Assembly (NCBI GenBank): GCA_016281335.1
Contig: JAEEIK010000107.1
Span: 1 to 44,861, forward strand
Source of the DNA: Lachnospiraceae bacterium
Lineage (GTDB): Bacteria > Bacillota > Clostridia > Lachnospirales > Lachnospiraceae
DNA length: 44,861 nt
Direction of reading: 5' to 3'
A program made the position numbers and the translations under genes. Position 1 is the first letter of the stretch. Each line of letters starts with the position of its first letter. The notes beneath the pieces are model-generated. The model searched no databases. It saw only the letters and a list, made by a program, of their open reading frames with translations, and was not told the DNA's origin. Below, piece by piece: positions 27,843-36,348 of the stretch.

Positions 27843-29585
27843 ATGGCATTTGACGGTGTTACCGTGGCCGCTATGGTGACGGAACTGAAAAACACAATAA
27901 AGGACGGAAGGATAAATAAGATAGCGCAGCCTGAAAAGGATGCGCTTTTGCTCACGATAAAGGGAGTGGGCGGGCAGTACAGACTGTTCATGTCCGCAAA
28001 TGCTTCGCTTCCGCTTATCTATCTTGATGATGAGAACAGGCAGTCACCCCAGACGGCGCCTGCATTCTGCATGCTCATGAGAAAGTATGTGCAGAATGCA
28101 AAGATACTAGATATCACACAGCCGGGCCTGGAGCGAGTGATAAGGATGCACCTGAGCGGCTACAATGAAATGGGTGATGAGAGGGTATTAAGCCTTGTGA
28201 TCGAGATCATGGGCAAGCACAGCAATATCATACTGCTTGATGAAAACGACAAGGTGCTCGATTCGATAAAGCGTGTATCTGCCATGGTCAGCTCCGTAAG
28301 GGAGGTGCTGCCGGGAAAGGATTATTTTATCCCGGATAGCGGGAAGAAGGCGGATCCTTTAAGTGTAAGCGAGGATGATTTCCTGGCGGCTTATATATCG
28401 GGTGATATGAACGGTTCCGTGGAGAATGCTTTAAGTGCAGCATACCAGGGGATCTCCCGTCAGGCTGCGGAGGAGATACTTTTCAGAGCCGGTGTGGACG
28501 GACGCAGGGATGTGGCCGGACTGTATACGGATAAAGAAGCTTTCGGAAAGCTTAAGGCTTCTTTTCTTGAGTTCTGTAGGATGATAAAGGCAGGAGATTT
28601 TAGGCCCTGCATATGTTTTGAGAACGGAAAGGCTGCGGAATATGCGGCTTATGATGCATCTGCTTACGGGGATAAAGAGTATAAAGACAGTATATCGGCG
28701 GTACTCAAGGCTTATTACGGACTCAAGGAAAGGGATGTACGTACAAAGCAGAAGACATCTGATCTGCGAAGGATAGTCCAGACCGCAACCGAGAGATGTG
28801 TGAAAAAGCTACAGATACATGATGCGCAGCTGAAGGACGGTGACAAAAAGGATAAGTACAGGCTCTACGGGGAACTGCTGAATGCATACGCGTATCAGAT
28901 ACCGGGCGGCATTTCGGAGTATGAGGCTGATGATTACAACAGCGGAAACAAAGTTAAGATACCGCTGGACCCGGAACTGTCCGCCAATGACAATGCAAAG
29001 AAGTATTTTGACAGATACCAGAAGCTCAAACGCACTTATGAAGCGGCCCAAAAGCTTAAAGAAGAAGGGGAGCTGGAGCTTGATTATCTTAGGAATACCG
29101 CTCATTTTCTCGATATGGTCACGGATGAGAATGATCTGAAAGCCATAAGGGAGGAACTTCATGAAGCCGGCTACATAAAGAAGAGCGGTGAAAAGAAGGG
29201 CGCATTCAGGTCAAAACCGTTGCACTATGTGACAGAGGACGGTTTTCATTTATATGTCGGCAAGAACAATCACCAGAACGACGAGCTGACCTTTAAAAAG
29301 GCCGATGGCGCGGACTGGTGGTTTCATGCCAAGAAGATGCCGGGGTCACATGTTATCGTAAAGACAGAAGGGCGTGAGCTTCCGGACAGAGTCTACGAAC
29401 AGGCCGCAGCTCTTGCGGCATACTATTCCAAAGCAGCAGAACAGGAAAAAGCCGAGGTAGACTATGTTCTGAAAAAGAATATCAAAAAACCAAACGGAGC
29501 AGCCCCCGGCTTCGTTGTCTATTATACCAATTATTCGATGGCCATTAAGCCGGGTATAGACGGACTTACCCTTATAAAAGAATAA
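27843..29585 (+). CDS. rqcH: NFACT protein RqcH (fibronectin-binding-like, ribosome quality control)
   Basis: RqcH is the bacterial Rqc2/NEMF homologue that binds stalled 50S subunits and directs C-terminal alanine tailing of nascent chains. The 580-residue protein starts with the NFACT-N motif MAFDGVTVAAMVTEL, has a helical coiled-coil middle (about 370-430), and ends with the NFACT-R (DUF814) domain: HLYVGKNNHQNDELTFKKA, then DWWFHAKKMPGSHVIV. The family was earlier annotated as fibronectin-binding protein A. ATG 27843 begins 3 bases after the vWA gene, with no strong ribosome binding site, suggesting read-through and coupling. Confidence 0.95.
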   Translation: MAFDGVTVAAMVTELKNTIKDGRINKIAQPEKDALLLTIKGVGGQYRLFMSANASLPLIYLDDENRQSPQTAPAFCMLMRKYVQNAKILDITQPGLERVIRMHLSGYNEMGDERVLSLVIEIMGKHSNIILLDENDKVLDSIKRVSAMVSSVREVLPGKDYFIPDSGKKADPLSVSEDDFLAAYISGDMNGSVENALSAAYQGISRQAAEEILFRAGVDGRRDVAGLYTDKEAFGKLKASFLEFCRMIKAGDFRPCICFENGKAAEYAAYDASAYGDKEYKDSISAVLKAYYGLKERDVRTKQKTSDLRRIVQTATERCVKKLQIHDAQLKDGDKKDKYRLYGELLNAYAYQIPGGISEYEADDYNSGNKVKIPLDPELSANDNAKKYFDRYQKLKRTYEAAQKLKEEGELELDYLRNTAHFLDMVTDENDLKAIREELHEAGYIKKSGEKKGAFRSKPLHYVTEDGFHLYVGKNNHQNDELTFKKADGADWWFHAKKMPGSHVIVKTEGRELPDRVYEQAAALAAYYSKAAEQEKAEVDYVLKKNIKKPNGAAPGFVVYYTNYSMAIKPGIDGLTLIKE

Positions 29586-29588
29586 GTG

Positions 29589-30326
29589 ATGAAGATAGGA
29601 AAGAAAGAGCACTTCGGAGAAAGAGAGCTTAAGAAAGCTGTGATCCCACCCGGAACAGAAGAACTTGAGGCGTGGGCATACGGCGCCTGCGTTAACTTAA
29701 AGGAAGTGTGGCTCCCCGCAGGTATAAGTCTGTCGGGTAAAGCCTTTGAAGGTTCCGGGAATATTGAAAGAGTCTGTATATATTCAAATGAAGAAGAGTT
29801 AAAGGCAGGCAGGCACATTAATTCTTTAGAGGATACTCTGGCTCTGGCGCTCCTTGTGTGGTCCGAAGATATGACAGGCTTACTTGAGGATTATTCGGAT
29901 GAAAAGCTGATCAGCTTTATCGCCGATAAGCTCCCTGCATATCTGGAAGAAGCGGATGATAAGGGATTTGAGCCTTTTCTTGCGGGCGGTGAAGAAGATT
30001 ATGGTGATGAGGTAAGTGAAAGAGAAAAACATATCTTGGGAGTACGCTTAAGAAAGGTACGCCTGTCACTGGATGCGATGCTGTTAGGAGAGGCGGATCA
30101 TTGCAGCTATATAAGGCATTTTGGAACGGAAATACTTTTATCTGTGCTAAAGATCGTTAAAAAGCGAAGAGAAGACTATGTCAGCTTTTGTTTTGAAAAA
30201 GAGCTGTTTGATACAGATGAACTGAATGAACTGCCTGAGAGAGTTGCAGAGGATGCGGAGCTTAAAGCCATGCTGATAAAGCATTTGGGAAAAGGCAGTG
30301 ATATGCTATCGGACCTCAGGATTTGA
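29589..30326 (+). CDS. Small leucine-rich-repeat (LRR_5-like) protein, unknown function
   Basis: A 245-residue protein with no signal peptide or membrane segment. Residues of about 15-65 contain one or two BspA-type LRR_5 units (VIPPGTEELEAWAYGACVNL and KEVWLPAGISLSGKAFEGS). The rest is acidic and helical and matches nothing I recognise. LRR_5 repeats are usually many per protein and secreted; a short cytoplasmic version is less common. ATG 29589 follows the rqcH stop by 3 bases (an adjacent GTG at 29586 is also possible). Its stop codon lies in the 3' arm of a terminator hairpin, making it the last gene of the glgA-to-here transcript. Confidence 0.75.
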   Translation: MKIGKKEHFGERELKKAVIPPGTEELEAWAYGACVNLKEVWLPAGISLSGKAFEGSGNIERVCIYSNEEELKAGRHINSLEDTLALALLVWSEDMTGLLEDYSDEKLISFIADKLPAYLEEADDKGFEPFLAGGEEDYGDEVSEREKHILGVRLRKVRLSLDAMLLGEADHCSYIRHFGTEILLSVLKIVKKRREDYVSFCFEKELFDTDELNELPERVAEDAELKAMLIKHLGKGSDMLSDLRI

Positions 30327-30342
30327 GGTTTTTTATTTTTTT
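30313..30342 (+). terminator. Intrinsic terminator overlapping a stop codon
   Basis: ACCTCA (30313-30318) and TGAGGT (30324-30329) form a 6-bp stem with a GGATT loop, followed by a long T-run (TTTTTTATTTTTTT). The TGA stop of the LRR protein is the first three bases of the 3' arm. It closes the long transcript that starts before glgA. Confidence 0.8.
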
Positions 30343-30360
30343 GAGTTTTTTTAAAAAAGT

Positions 30361-30390
30361 TGAAAATATTTCCGTTTCTCATACGTTTTA
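30361..30390 (+). promoter_or_regulatory. Candidate ECF-type promoter (autoregulatory) for the sigma factor operon
   Basis: TGAAAA (30361-30366) and CGTTTTA (30384-30390) are separated by 17 bases, resembling the TGAAAC / CGT promoters of SigW-type ECF factors. A sigma-A reading (TTGAAA with TACGTT, 16 bases) is poorer at the -10. ECF factors commonly drive their own operons, which supports but does not prove this call. Confidence 0.45.
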
Positions 30391-30427
30391 TTAACAGAGA
30401 GCGGGATAAGGGAGTATTACAGAACAG

Positions 30428-30946
30428 ATGCAGAGTAAAGACGCGAAAGCCAGATTAAGTGATATGATCGATCAGTATCAGGATCTGATCTTTACTGTCT
30501 GTTACCGTTATACCTCCGATTATTTCGCGTCCCAGGACCTTGCCCAGGACACTTTCCTGACGGCTTATGCGCATTTGGATGAGATCGAAGCCGGAAAGGA
30601 AAAGAGTTACCTGGCAAGAGTAGCCGTAAACCACAGCATAGACTATCTGAGAAAGCGAAAACGTGAGGAATTAAAGCCGGATGATGAACTGACTGAGATC
30701 CCGGAAGAAGCCTCCGGAGTGGAAAGAGAGGCGGAAGAAAGGGATCTGAGAAGAGAACTGGAGGAAAGATGCAGGAAACTTAAGGATCCATACGGCGAAG
30801 TGGCATACAGGTATTTCTGCAGGGAACAGACTGCGGAAGAGATATCGGAACAGCTGAATGAAAAGGCCGCAACGATAAAGACCAGGATATACCGCGCAAG
30901 GGATATGCTGAGGGAAATATACAGAAAGGAGGGCTTGCAGCGATGA
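30428..30946 (+). CDS. ECF-type RNA polymerase sigma factor
   Basis: A 172-residue sigma-70 family factor with only regions 2 and 4. Region 2 is seen in QYQDLIFTVCYRYTSD and QDLAQDTFLTAYAHL (about 13-55), and region 4 in YRYFCREQTAEEISEQL and TIKTRIYRARDMLREIY (about 122-168), including the helix-turn-helix. The ribosome binding site AAGGGAG (30408-30414) is 13 bases from ATG 30428, longer than usual. The stop overlaps the next gene by four bases (ATGA), the usual arrangement of a sigma factor with its anti-sigma factor. The signal sensed is unknown. Confidence 0.92.
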   Translation: MQSKDAKARLSDMIDQYQDLIFTVCYRYTSDYFASQDLAQDTFLTAYAHLDEIEAGKEKSYLARVAVNHSIDYLRKRKREELKPDDELTEIPEEASGVEREAEERDLRRELEERCRKLKDPYGEVAYRYFCREQTAEEISEQLNEKAATIKTRIYRARDMLREIYRKEGLQR

Positions 30947-31320
30947 CGGATAAAGAACTTGAAGAACTGATAGCGGGGTTAGAAAGTGAAGAACTAATGC
31001 ACGCGCCGGCTAACTTAAAGGCAGATATCTTCGACAGGATCGAACGTAACGAACAGGCAATTAAAGCAAGGAAAAGAAACAAAAAGCTCGGTTTTGTGAT
31101 ATATACGCTGGAAGTGATGGCGGTATCCGCAGCTGCGATAGCCCTCATAATGCTGCAGCCTCTCAGTAAGGGAGAGCTGTTTGATGAAAAGAACTATGAA
31201 ACATGTAACTATGCGGATGAAGAGCTATCCGGACCTGTACTGGAATGGACAGGCAGGATAGTAAGCTTCGGAGATTTTATGAATGAGGGATCCAAGGAAG
31301 ATCCCGGGGAGGTTAAGTGA
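30943..31320 (+). CDS. Putative membrane anti-sigma factor
   Basis: A 125-residue protein with a charged cytoplasmic N-terminus (about 1-46), one membrane segment at about 50-69 (GFVIYTLEVMAVSAAAIALI) and an acidic extracytoplasmic tail of about 55 residues. Size, topology and the ATGA overlap with the sigma gene fit an anti-sigma factor. The zinc-type motif HxxxCxxC is absent, so it would be of a non-zinc class. The call rests on position and topology, not on a recognised domain. Confidence 0.7.
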   Translation: MTDKELEELIAGLESEELMHAPANLKADIFDRIERNEQAIKARKRNKKLGFVIYTLEVMAVSAAAIALIMLQPLSKGELFDEKNYETCNYADEELSGPVLEWTGRIVSFGDFMNEGSKEDPGEVK

Positions 31321-31865
31321 TGAAAGCTAAAAAAAGAAACGGATTCTGGACATTTTGTTTTTCCTTCATGCCCGGCTGTGCCGAGATGTACTGGGGATAC
31401 ATGCAGATGGGAATGAGCCTTTTGCTTCCTTTTATGCTGCTGATGATGATATCGGTGTTGCTTCGAATGGAGGAACTGCTTTTTCTTGACGTGATAATTT
31501 ATGTATATGGCTTCTTCCATGCAAGGAATATGGCGCATATGTCCGAAGAAGAGGTGTCGCAGACTGCGGATGCACCTGTACATATCCTTGAAGGCATCGT
31601 ACAGCCCATGGATATCATACGGAGTAAGAAGGCGTCCCTGATCGCAGGAATATTGCTTGTGGTATTTGGAGTGTACTCGCTGCTGAAGAATATCTATATG
31701 ATGCTACCTATGAGCGATTTTTTAAACTATATCTTCCGCAGCATACTCAATTTCATACCTCAGACTATAGCCGGTGTGGCAGTGATATTACTGGGGGTAT
31801 GGCTGATAAAAGGAAAGAAAACAGAGCTGGATATGGAACTGCTTGAAGATAAGCAGGGAGCATAA
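31320..31865 (+). CDS. Membrane protein with TM2-like N-terminus
   Basis: A 181-residue protein with about four membrane segments. The start (FMPGCAEMYWGYMQMGMSLL) resembles the PGxGxxYLGxxxxG motif of TM2-type small membrane proteins. ATG 31320 follows GGGGAGG (about 31306-31312) and shares one base with the anti-sigma stop (TGATG). Presumably it is part of the ECF operon and a membrane-stress component; function unknown. Confidence 0.75.
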   Translation: MKAKKRNGFWTFCFSFMPGCAEMYWGYMQMGMSLLLPFMLLMMISVLLRMEELLFLDVIIYVYGFFHARNMAHMSEEEVSQTADAPVHILEGIVQPMDIIRSKKASLIAGILLVVFGVYSLLKNIYMMLPMSDFLNYIFRSILNFIPQTIAGVAVILLGVWLIKGKKTELDMELLEDKQGA

Positions 31866-31877
31866 GGAGGCAAGAGT

Positions 31878-32183
31878 ATGGAAGAGATAAAAGAGATAAA
31901 AAAGCACCGTGTGGGAACCGTGACTTTAGGACTTACACTGATGATCTTCGGAACCGTCTATCTGCTGAGACTATTTTTCCCGGCCCTGCCGCTTGAACCG
32001 ATAGTTCATCTGTGGCCGGCAGCGCTGATAATACTCGGAGCGGAAATACTCTTAGCCGGGGTAGGCAAAAGGGATTTTGTGATAGATAAAGCATCAGTGT
32101 TCCTGGTCTTCCTTGAAGTGTTCTTCCTCTTTGGAATGGCGGCGGCGGAGACGGTGTTACGGTATATGGAAACAGCGATATAA
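31878..32183 (+). CDS. Small membrane protein, DUF5668/LiaI-like
   Basis: A 101-residue protein with three predicted membrane segments. The centre (LEPIVHLWPAALIILGAEIL) matches the WPxxLIxxG pattern of DUF5668/LiaF-type membrane domains, which occur in antibiotic and cell-wall stress systems. AAGGAGG about 31864-31870 gives a good start at ATG 31878. It is the last gene of the ECF operon, followed by a terminator. The domain supports an envelope-stress role for the operon, by inference. Confidence 0.75.
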   Translation: MEEIKEIKKHRVGTVTLGLTLMIFGTVYLLRLFFPALPLEPIVHLWPAALIILGAEILLAGVGKRDFVIDKASVFLVFLEVFFLFGMAAAETVLRYMETAI

Positions 32184-32192
32184 AATCCTATG

Positions 32193-32240
32193 GAGGGGAG
32201 GCTTGAAAGAGCCGCCCCTCTTGCTTTATTTTTTCTTTTG
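32193..32240 (+). terminator. Intrinsic terminator of the ECF operon
   Basis: GAGGGGAGGC (32193-32202) pairs with GCCGCCCCTC (32211-32220) with one A-G mismatch around an 8-base loop, followed by a broken T-run (TTGCTTTATTTTTTCTTTT). Confidence 0.8.
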
Positions 32241-32249
32241 GTGTAGTAT
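32221..32249 (+). promoter_or_regulatory. Possible promoter of the opp operon
   Basis: TTGCTT (32221-32226) and TAGTAT (32244-32249) are 17 bases apart, 46 bases before oppB. The -35 lies in the T-tract of the preceding terminator. The region is AT-rich and alternatives exist nearby (TATATA at about 32249), so the exact promoter is uncertain. Confidence 0.4.
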
Positions 32250-32294
32250 ATATAAGTTAATTTATGTAAATTTTTTCAGCTTAAGGATGCGCAG

Positions 32295-33224
32295 ATGAAC
32301 TCGAAGACACTTTCTTATATACTAAGACGTATCATTCTTGCAGTGATCACGGTATGGGTTGTTATAACGGTCACTTTTTTTGTTATGCATGCAGTTCCCG
32401 GAGGACCCTTCGTTGGTGAGAAAGCCATATCGGAAGCGGCGCAGAAGGCGCTGGAAGCCAAGTACGGACTGGACAAACCGCTGTTTACCCAGTATGTGAC
32501 CTATCTTAAGGATATAGTTACGAAATTTGATTTCGGCCCTTCGCTTAAGCAGAGGGGACGTACTGTGATCCAGATCATCGGCGACGGCATGAAGACCAGT
32601 GTGCGCATAGGTCTGATAGCTGCAGTCATAGCGCTGATACTCGGCGTGGTCATGGGATCCTTTGCAGCACTTAAGAGGAATACCATTGCAGACAGGCTGA
32701 TAATGGTACTGACAACGGCTTTCGTGTCCATGCCGTCATTCATCATGGGTTCATTGCTTCTGATAATATTCGCCGTGAAGCTGAAAGTACTGCCGGCTAA
32801 CGGGGCTACCGCAGGCGGCATGATACTTCCGGTGATCACCTTATCGCTTTCACCTATGGCATATATTACCCGTCTGACACGCTCATCCATGCTGGATGTG
32901 CTGGGTCAGGACTATATAAGGACCGCCAAGGCAAAGGGCGTTCCGAGGCTGCGCATTATCTTCGGACATGCGCTTAAGAATTCACTGCTTCCCGTTATCA
33001 CCTATTTCGGACCCATGCTTGCTTATATAGTCACGGGTTCACTGGTGGTGGAGCAGATATTTGCAGTGCCCGGCATAGGCAGGGCGTATATAACGAGCAT
33101 CACGGGACGTGATTATCCGATGATAATGGGAACCACCATCATACTTGCGGCCCTGATAGTAATAATGAACCTTATAAGTGATATCCTGTATAAGATCGTT
33201 GATCCCAGGATCACCTTGGAGTAG
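32295..33224 (+). CDS. oppB: Oligopeptide ABC transporter permease OppB
   Basis: The first membrane subunit of a peptide importer, 309 residues with about six membrane segments. The N-terminus (LSYILRRIILAVITVWVVIT, then HAVPGGPF) is typical of the DppB/OppB family, and the coupling (EAA) loop is visible in GQDYIRTAKAKGVPRLRIIF. ATG 32295 follows AAGGA at 32283-32287. The gene order B-C-D-F-A with full subunits indicates an intact importer. Confidence 0.95.
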   Translation: MNSKTLSYILRRIILAVITVWVVITVTFFVMHAVPGGPFVGEKAISEAAQKALEAKYGLDKPLFTQYVTYLKDIVTKFDFGPSLKQRGRTVIQIIGDGMKTSVRIGLIAAVIALILGVVMGSFAALKRNTIADRLIMVLTTAFVSMPSFIMGSLLLIIFAVKLKVLPANGATAGGMILPVITLSLSPMAYITRLTRSSMLDVLGQDYIRTAKAKGVPRLRIIFGHALKNSLLPVITYFGPMLAYIVTGSLVVEQIFAVPGIGRAYITSITGRDYPMIMGTTIILAALIVIMNLISDILYKIVDPRITLE

Positions 33225-33228
33225 AAAA

Positions 33229-34299
33229 GTGGAAAGACCGGAGATACTAAAAAGATTCAGCCAGCATACAGATCTGGACATGTTCATCAAAGCTACGGAG
33301 GAGGAGAAGGCCTACGTAGTGCAGATGCGCCCATCCACCACCTTTTTTAAAGACGGAATTAAGAGGCTTGTCAAGAACAAGGTAGCCTTTGTGAGTTTCA
33401 TAATAATCGTGATCATCACACTGGCAGCCATATTCGTTCCGCTGTTCTGGCCTTATGCATATGACACCATGTTAGGAAACAGACCGGGCAAACCCATGGA
33501 CGCTTCCTTCAACAATCTTCATCCCTTTGAATACAGCAGAACGGAGCTTCGGCGCATCGCAGCCGGAGAGAGCGTATTTCCGCATGTATTCGGCACGGAT
33601 GCCCAGGGCAGGGATTATTTCATAAGAGTGGTATACGGGACACGTATATCCCTGGCGGTAGGTTTCTTCGCAAGTATTATCGTCCTGCTCATAGGCACCA
33701 CTGTAGGAGCTGTCAGCGGATACTGCGGCGGTAAGGTGGATCTGGTGATAATGCGTATTGTTGATATCATATATTCGCTGCCTGACATGCTGATGGTGAT
33801 ACTGCTTGCATCGGTGCTTAAGCTTACGCTGGGACCGGCCATAGACGGTACGGTACTGGCGGCCATTGGTTCAAATATAATAAGTCTTTTCATAGTTTTC
33901 GGTGTGCTCTACTGGGTATCCATGGCCCGGCTTATAAGAGGCCAGATACTTTCACTCAGGGAGCAGGAATATGTGCTGGCAGCCCGGGCCGCCGGAGCGG
34001 GCGGAGGCTGGATCATCAAGAAGCATCTGCTTCCCAACTGTATGAGCGTTATGTTCATATCGGTGGCACTGCAGATTCCCAGCGCTATTTTTACCGAGAG
34101 CTATCTGTCCTTCATAGGACTCGGAGTAAACGCGCCCATGCCGTCACTGGGGTCGCTGGCTTCGGATGCCCTTAACGGACTTTCGTCTTATTCATACAGA
34201 ATGGTAATTCCCGCGATAGTGATATCGCTGATAGTTCTTTCACTCAATCTGTTCGGCGACGGACTAAGGGATGCTTTTGATCCCAAGTTAAATGTTTAG
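33229..34299 (+). CDS. oppC: Oligopeptide ABC transporter permease OppC
   Basis: The second permease subunit, 356 residues, with a long cytoplasmic N-terminus before the first membrane segment (about 60-80) as usual for OppC. The coupling loop EQEYVLAARAAGAGGGWIIK and the FGTDAQGRDYF segment identify the DppC/OppC family. GTG 33229 is chosen because GGAG at 33218-33221 leaves a 7-base spacer; an in-frame upstream start would overlap oppB by 47 bases without a ribosome binding site. Confidence 0.93.
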   Translation: MERPEILKRFSQHTDLDMFIKATEEEKAYVVQMRPSTTFFKDGIKRLVKNKVAFVSFIIIVIITLAAIFVPLFWPYAYDTMLGNRPGKPMDASFNNLHPFEYSRTELRRIAAGESVFPHVFGTDAQGRDYFIRVVYGTRISLAVGFFASIIVLLIGTTVGAVSGYCGGKVDLVIMRIVDIIYSLPDMLMVILLASVLKLTLGPAIDGTVLAAIGSNIISLFIVFGVLYWVSMARLIRGQILSLREQEYVLAARAAGAGGGWIIKKHLLPNCMSVMFISVALQIPSAIFTESYLSFIGLGVNAPMPSLGSLASDALNGLSSYSYRMVIPAIVISLIVLSLNLFGDGLRDAFDPKLNV

Positions 34300-34310
34300 G
34301 GAGGTATGAT

Positions 34311-35306
34311 ATGAGCATGCTTGAAGTAAAAGACCTTCATACTTCTTTCTTCACCGATGCCGGAGAGGTAAAGGCGGTAAACGGTATATCCTTTACGCTG
34401 GATGAGGGCAAAGTACTCGGAATAGTAGGTGAATCCGGTTCGGGCAAATCCGTGACCGCATATTCGATAATGCAGATACTGGCCGGCAGCGGAAAGATAG
34501 TATCCGGTTCCATTAAGTTTAAGGGACAGGAACTTGTTGATGCCGGTGACAAAGTGATGAAGGGTGTCAGGGGCAATAAGATATCCATTATCTTCCAGGA
34601 TCCCATGACTTCGCTGAATCCGACTTATACCATAGGACATCAGCTGATGGAAGCCATCCTTCTGCATACGAACAGGAATAAGGAAGAGGCAAGAGAGAGG
34701 GCTTTGGAAATGCTCCGCCTCGTTAATGTCAATGAACCGGAGAAGAGGCTTAAGCAGTATCCTTATGAGTTTTCGGGCGGTATGAGACAGAGAGTCATGA
34801 TAGCAATGGCCTTGGCCTGCGAACCGGATATACTGATAGCAGACGAGCCTACCACGGCTCTGGATGTTACGATACAGGCACAGATACTGGAACTGATGAA
34901 GAGCCTGCAGAAAGAATTGGGAATGGCCATTATCATGATAACTCACGATCTCGGTGTTGTTGCCCAGATGTGTGATGAAGTCATAGTCATGTATGCAGGA
35001 AGCATCTGCGAGCAGGGAACGGCAGATGAGATATTCTATCATCCGGCTCATGAATATACCAAGGGTCTGATGAGATCCATACCTTCGGTTGAAGATGCGG
35101 GAGCAAGGCTTCAGCCGATCACGGGTACACCCATTGATCTTCTCAACATGCCTAAGGGCTGCGCTTTTGCGCCCAGATGTGATGCGGCTATGAAGATCTG
35201 CCTTAATGAGAAATGCGAGCGCATGCAGCTGAACAGCGATCATGCGGCTGCCTGCTGGATGAACGTAAAGGCAGTACTTGATGAAGAGAAAGGTGGTGAG
35301 GCGTGA
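34311..35306 (+). CDS. oppD: Oligopeptide ABC transporter ATPase OppD
   Basis: One of two ATPases of the importer, 331 residues. Walker A GESGSGKS is at 40-47, the signature is FSGGMRQRVMIAMAL and Walker B is ILIADEPTTALD. The C-terminal oligopeptide-transporter extension carries the Cys-bearing CAFAPRCDAAMKIC segment, where related ATPases hold an iron-sulfur cluster or structural cysteines. AGGGAGG at 34298-34304 gives a 6-base spacer. The stop overlaps oppF by one base (TGATG). Confidence 0.95.
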   Translation: MSMLEVKDLHTSFFTDAGEVKAVNGISFTLDEGKVLGIVGESGSGKSVTAYSIMQILAGSGKIVSGSIKFKGQELVDAGDKVMKGVRGNKISIIFQDPMTSLNPTYTIGHQLMEAILLHTNRNKEEARERALEMLRLVNVNEPEKRLKQYPYEFSGGMRQRVMIAMALACEPDILIADEPTTALDVTIQAQILELMKSLQKELGMAIIMITHDLGVVAQMCDEVIVMYAGSICEQGTADEIFYHPAHEYTKGLMRSIPSVEDAGARLQPITGTPIDLLNMPKGCAFAPRCDAAMKICLNEKCERMQLNSDHAAACWMNVKAVLDEEKGGEA

Positions 35307-36289
35307 TGAGCGATAACAATACGCCTCTTGTAGAGGTTAAGAATCTCAAACAGTATTTTGATGTGAGCGTGGGGATGTTCAAGACTCTGCCTCTTAAGGC
35401 AGTGGATGATGTCTCTTTCACCATAAACAGGGGTGAGACTCTGGGACTGGTAGGCGAGAGCGGCTGCGGCAAGACCACGGTCGGACGTACGATCCTCCAT
35501 CTGTATAAACCTACCTCGGGAGAGGTCTGGTATGACGGAGAGAAGATCGGAGATAAAAAGAGCCTGCAGGAATTCAGGAAAAAGGCAACCATGGTATTCC
35601 AGGATCCTTATTCTTCACTGAATCCCAGGATGACCGTTGCGGATATCATCGCAGAGCCTCTGGATGTGCATAATATGTACAAGACCAAAGAGGAGAGGCG
35701 TGAGCGCATACTTGAGCTGATGGGCTATGTGGGACTTAATTCCGAGCATGCTTCACGATATGCCCACGAATTCTCGGGCGGACAGAGGCAGAGGATAGGA
35801 ATAGCAAGATCGCTGGCTCTGAATCCCGGTTTTGTTGTATGCGATGAGCCGGTATCAGCGCTGGATGTTTCCATACAGGCTCAGGTCATCAATATGTTTG
35901 ACGAACTCCAGGAAAAGCTGGGCCTGACTTATCTGTTCATAGCCCATGATCTGCTGGTGGTGCGCCATATAAGTGACAGGATAGCGGTCATGTATCTGGG
36001 ACATATGGTGGAGATGGCTGATGCGGGAGAGATATACGATAACCCGCTGCATCCGTACTCAAAGTCACTGATAAGCGCCGTGCCTATACCGGACCCGAAG
36101 ATCGCCAGGGAGAATAAGAGAATAGTGCTGGAGGGAGATATACCGAGTCCCTTAAAAGCACCAAGCGGCTGTCCCTTCAGGACGAGATGCCCCCATGCGA
36201 CGGAAGCCTGCGCACAGTCCATGCCGGAATTGAAGGACATGGGAGGCGGGCATATGGTAGCCTGCCACAGGATAGATGAGATAGCTTAA
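35306..36289 (+). CDS. oppF: Oligopeptide ABC transporter ATPase OppF
   Basis: The partner ATPase, 327 residues from ATG 35306. Walker A GESGCGKT is at 50-57, the signature FSGGQRQRIGIARSL and Walker B FVVCDEPVSALD. The C-terminal extension has CPFRTRCPHATEAC. An adjacent GTG at 35303 is also possible, but ATG gives the TGATG overlap with oppD seen elsewhere in this window. Confidence 0.95.
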   Translation: MSDNNTPLVEVKNLKQYFDVSVGMFKTLPLKAVDDVSFTINRGETLGLVGESGCGKTTVGRTILHLYKPTSGEVWYDGEKIGDKKSLQEFRKKATMVFQDPYSSLNPRMTVADIIAEPLDVHNMYKTKEERRERILELMGYVGLNSEHASRYAHEFSGGQRQRIGIARSLALNPGFVVCDEPVSALDVSIQAQVINMFDELQEKLGLTYLFIAHDLLVVRHISDRIAVMYLGHMVEMADAGEIYDNPLHPYSKSLISAVPIPDPKIARENKRIVLEGDIPSPLKAPSGCPFRTRCPHATEACAQSMPELKDMGGGHMVACHRIDEIA

Positions 36290-36293
36290 AACG

Positions 36294-36321
36294 TTCATAT
36301 TCACCTTAAGGGTGTTATGAT
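36294..36321 (+). promoter_or_regulatory. Possible internal promoter of oppA with a palindrome in the spacer
   Basis: TTCATA (36294-36299) and TATGAT (36316-36321) are 16 bases apart. The spacer holds CACC-TTAAG-GGTG (36302-36314), which includes the 8-bp palindrome CCTTAAGG. This could be an operator. An extra promoter would help make more binding protein than membrane subunits. The -35 is weak. Confidence 0.4.
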
Positions 36322-36348
36322 ATAAAAGGTTCAAAAGGAGGAAAAATT

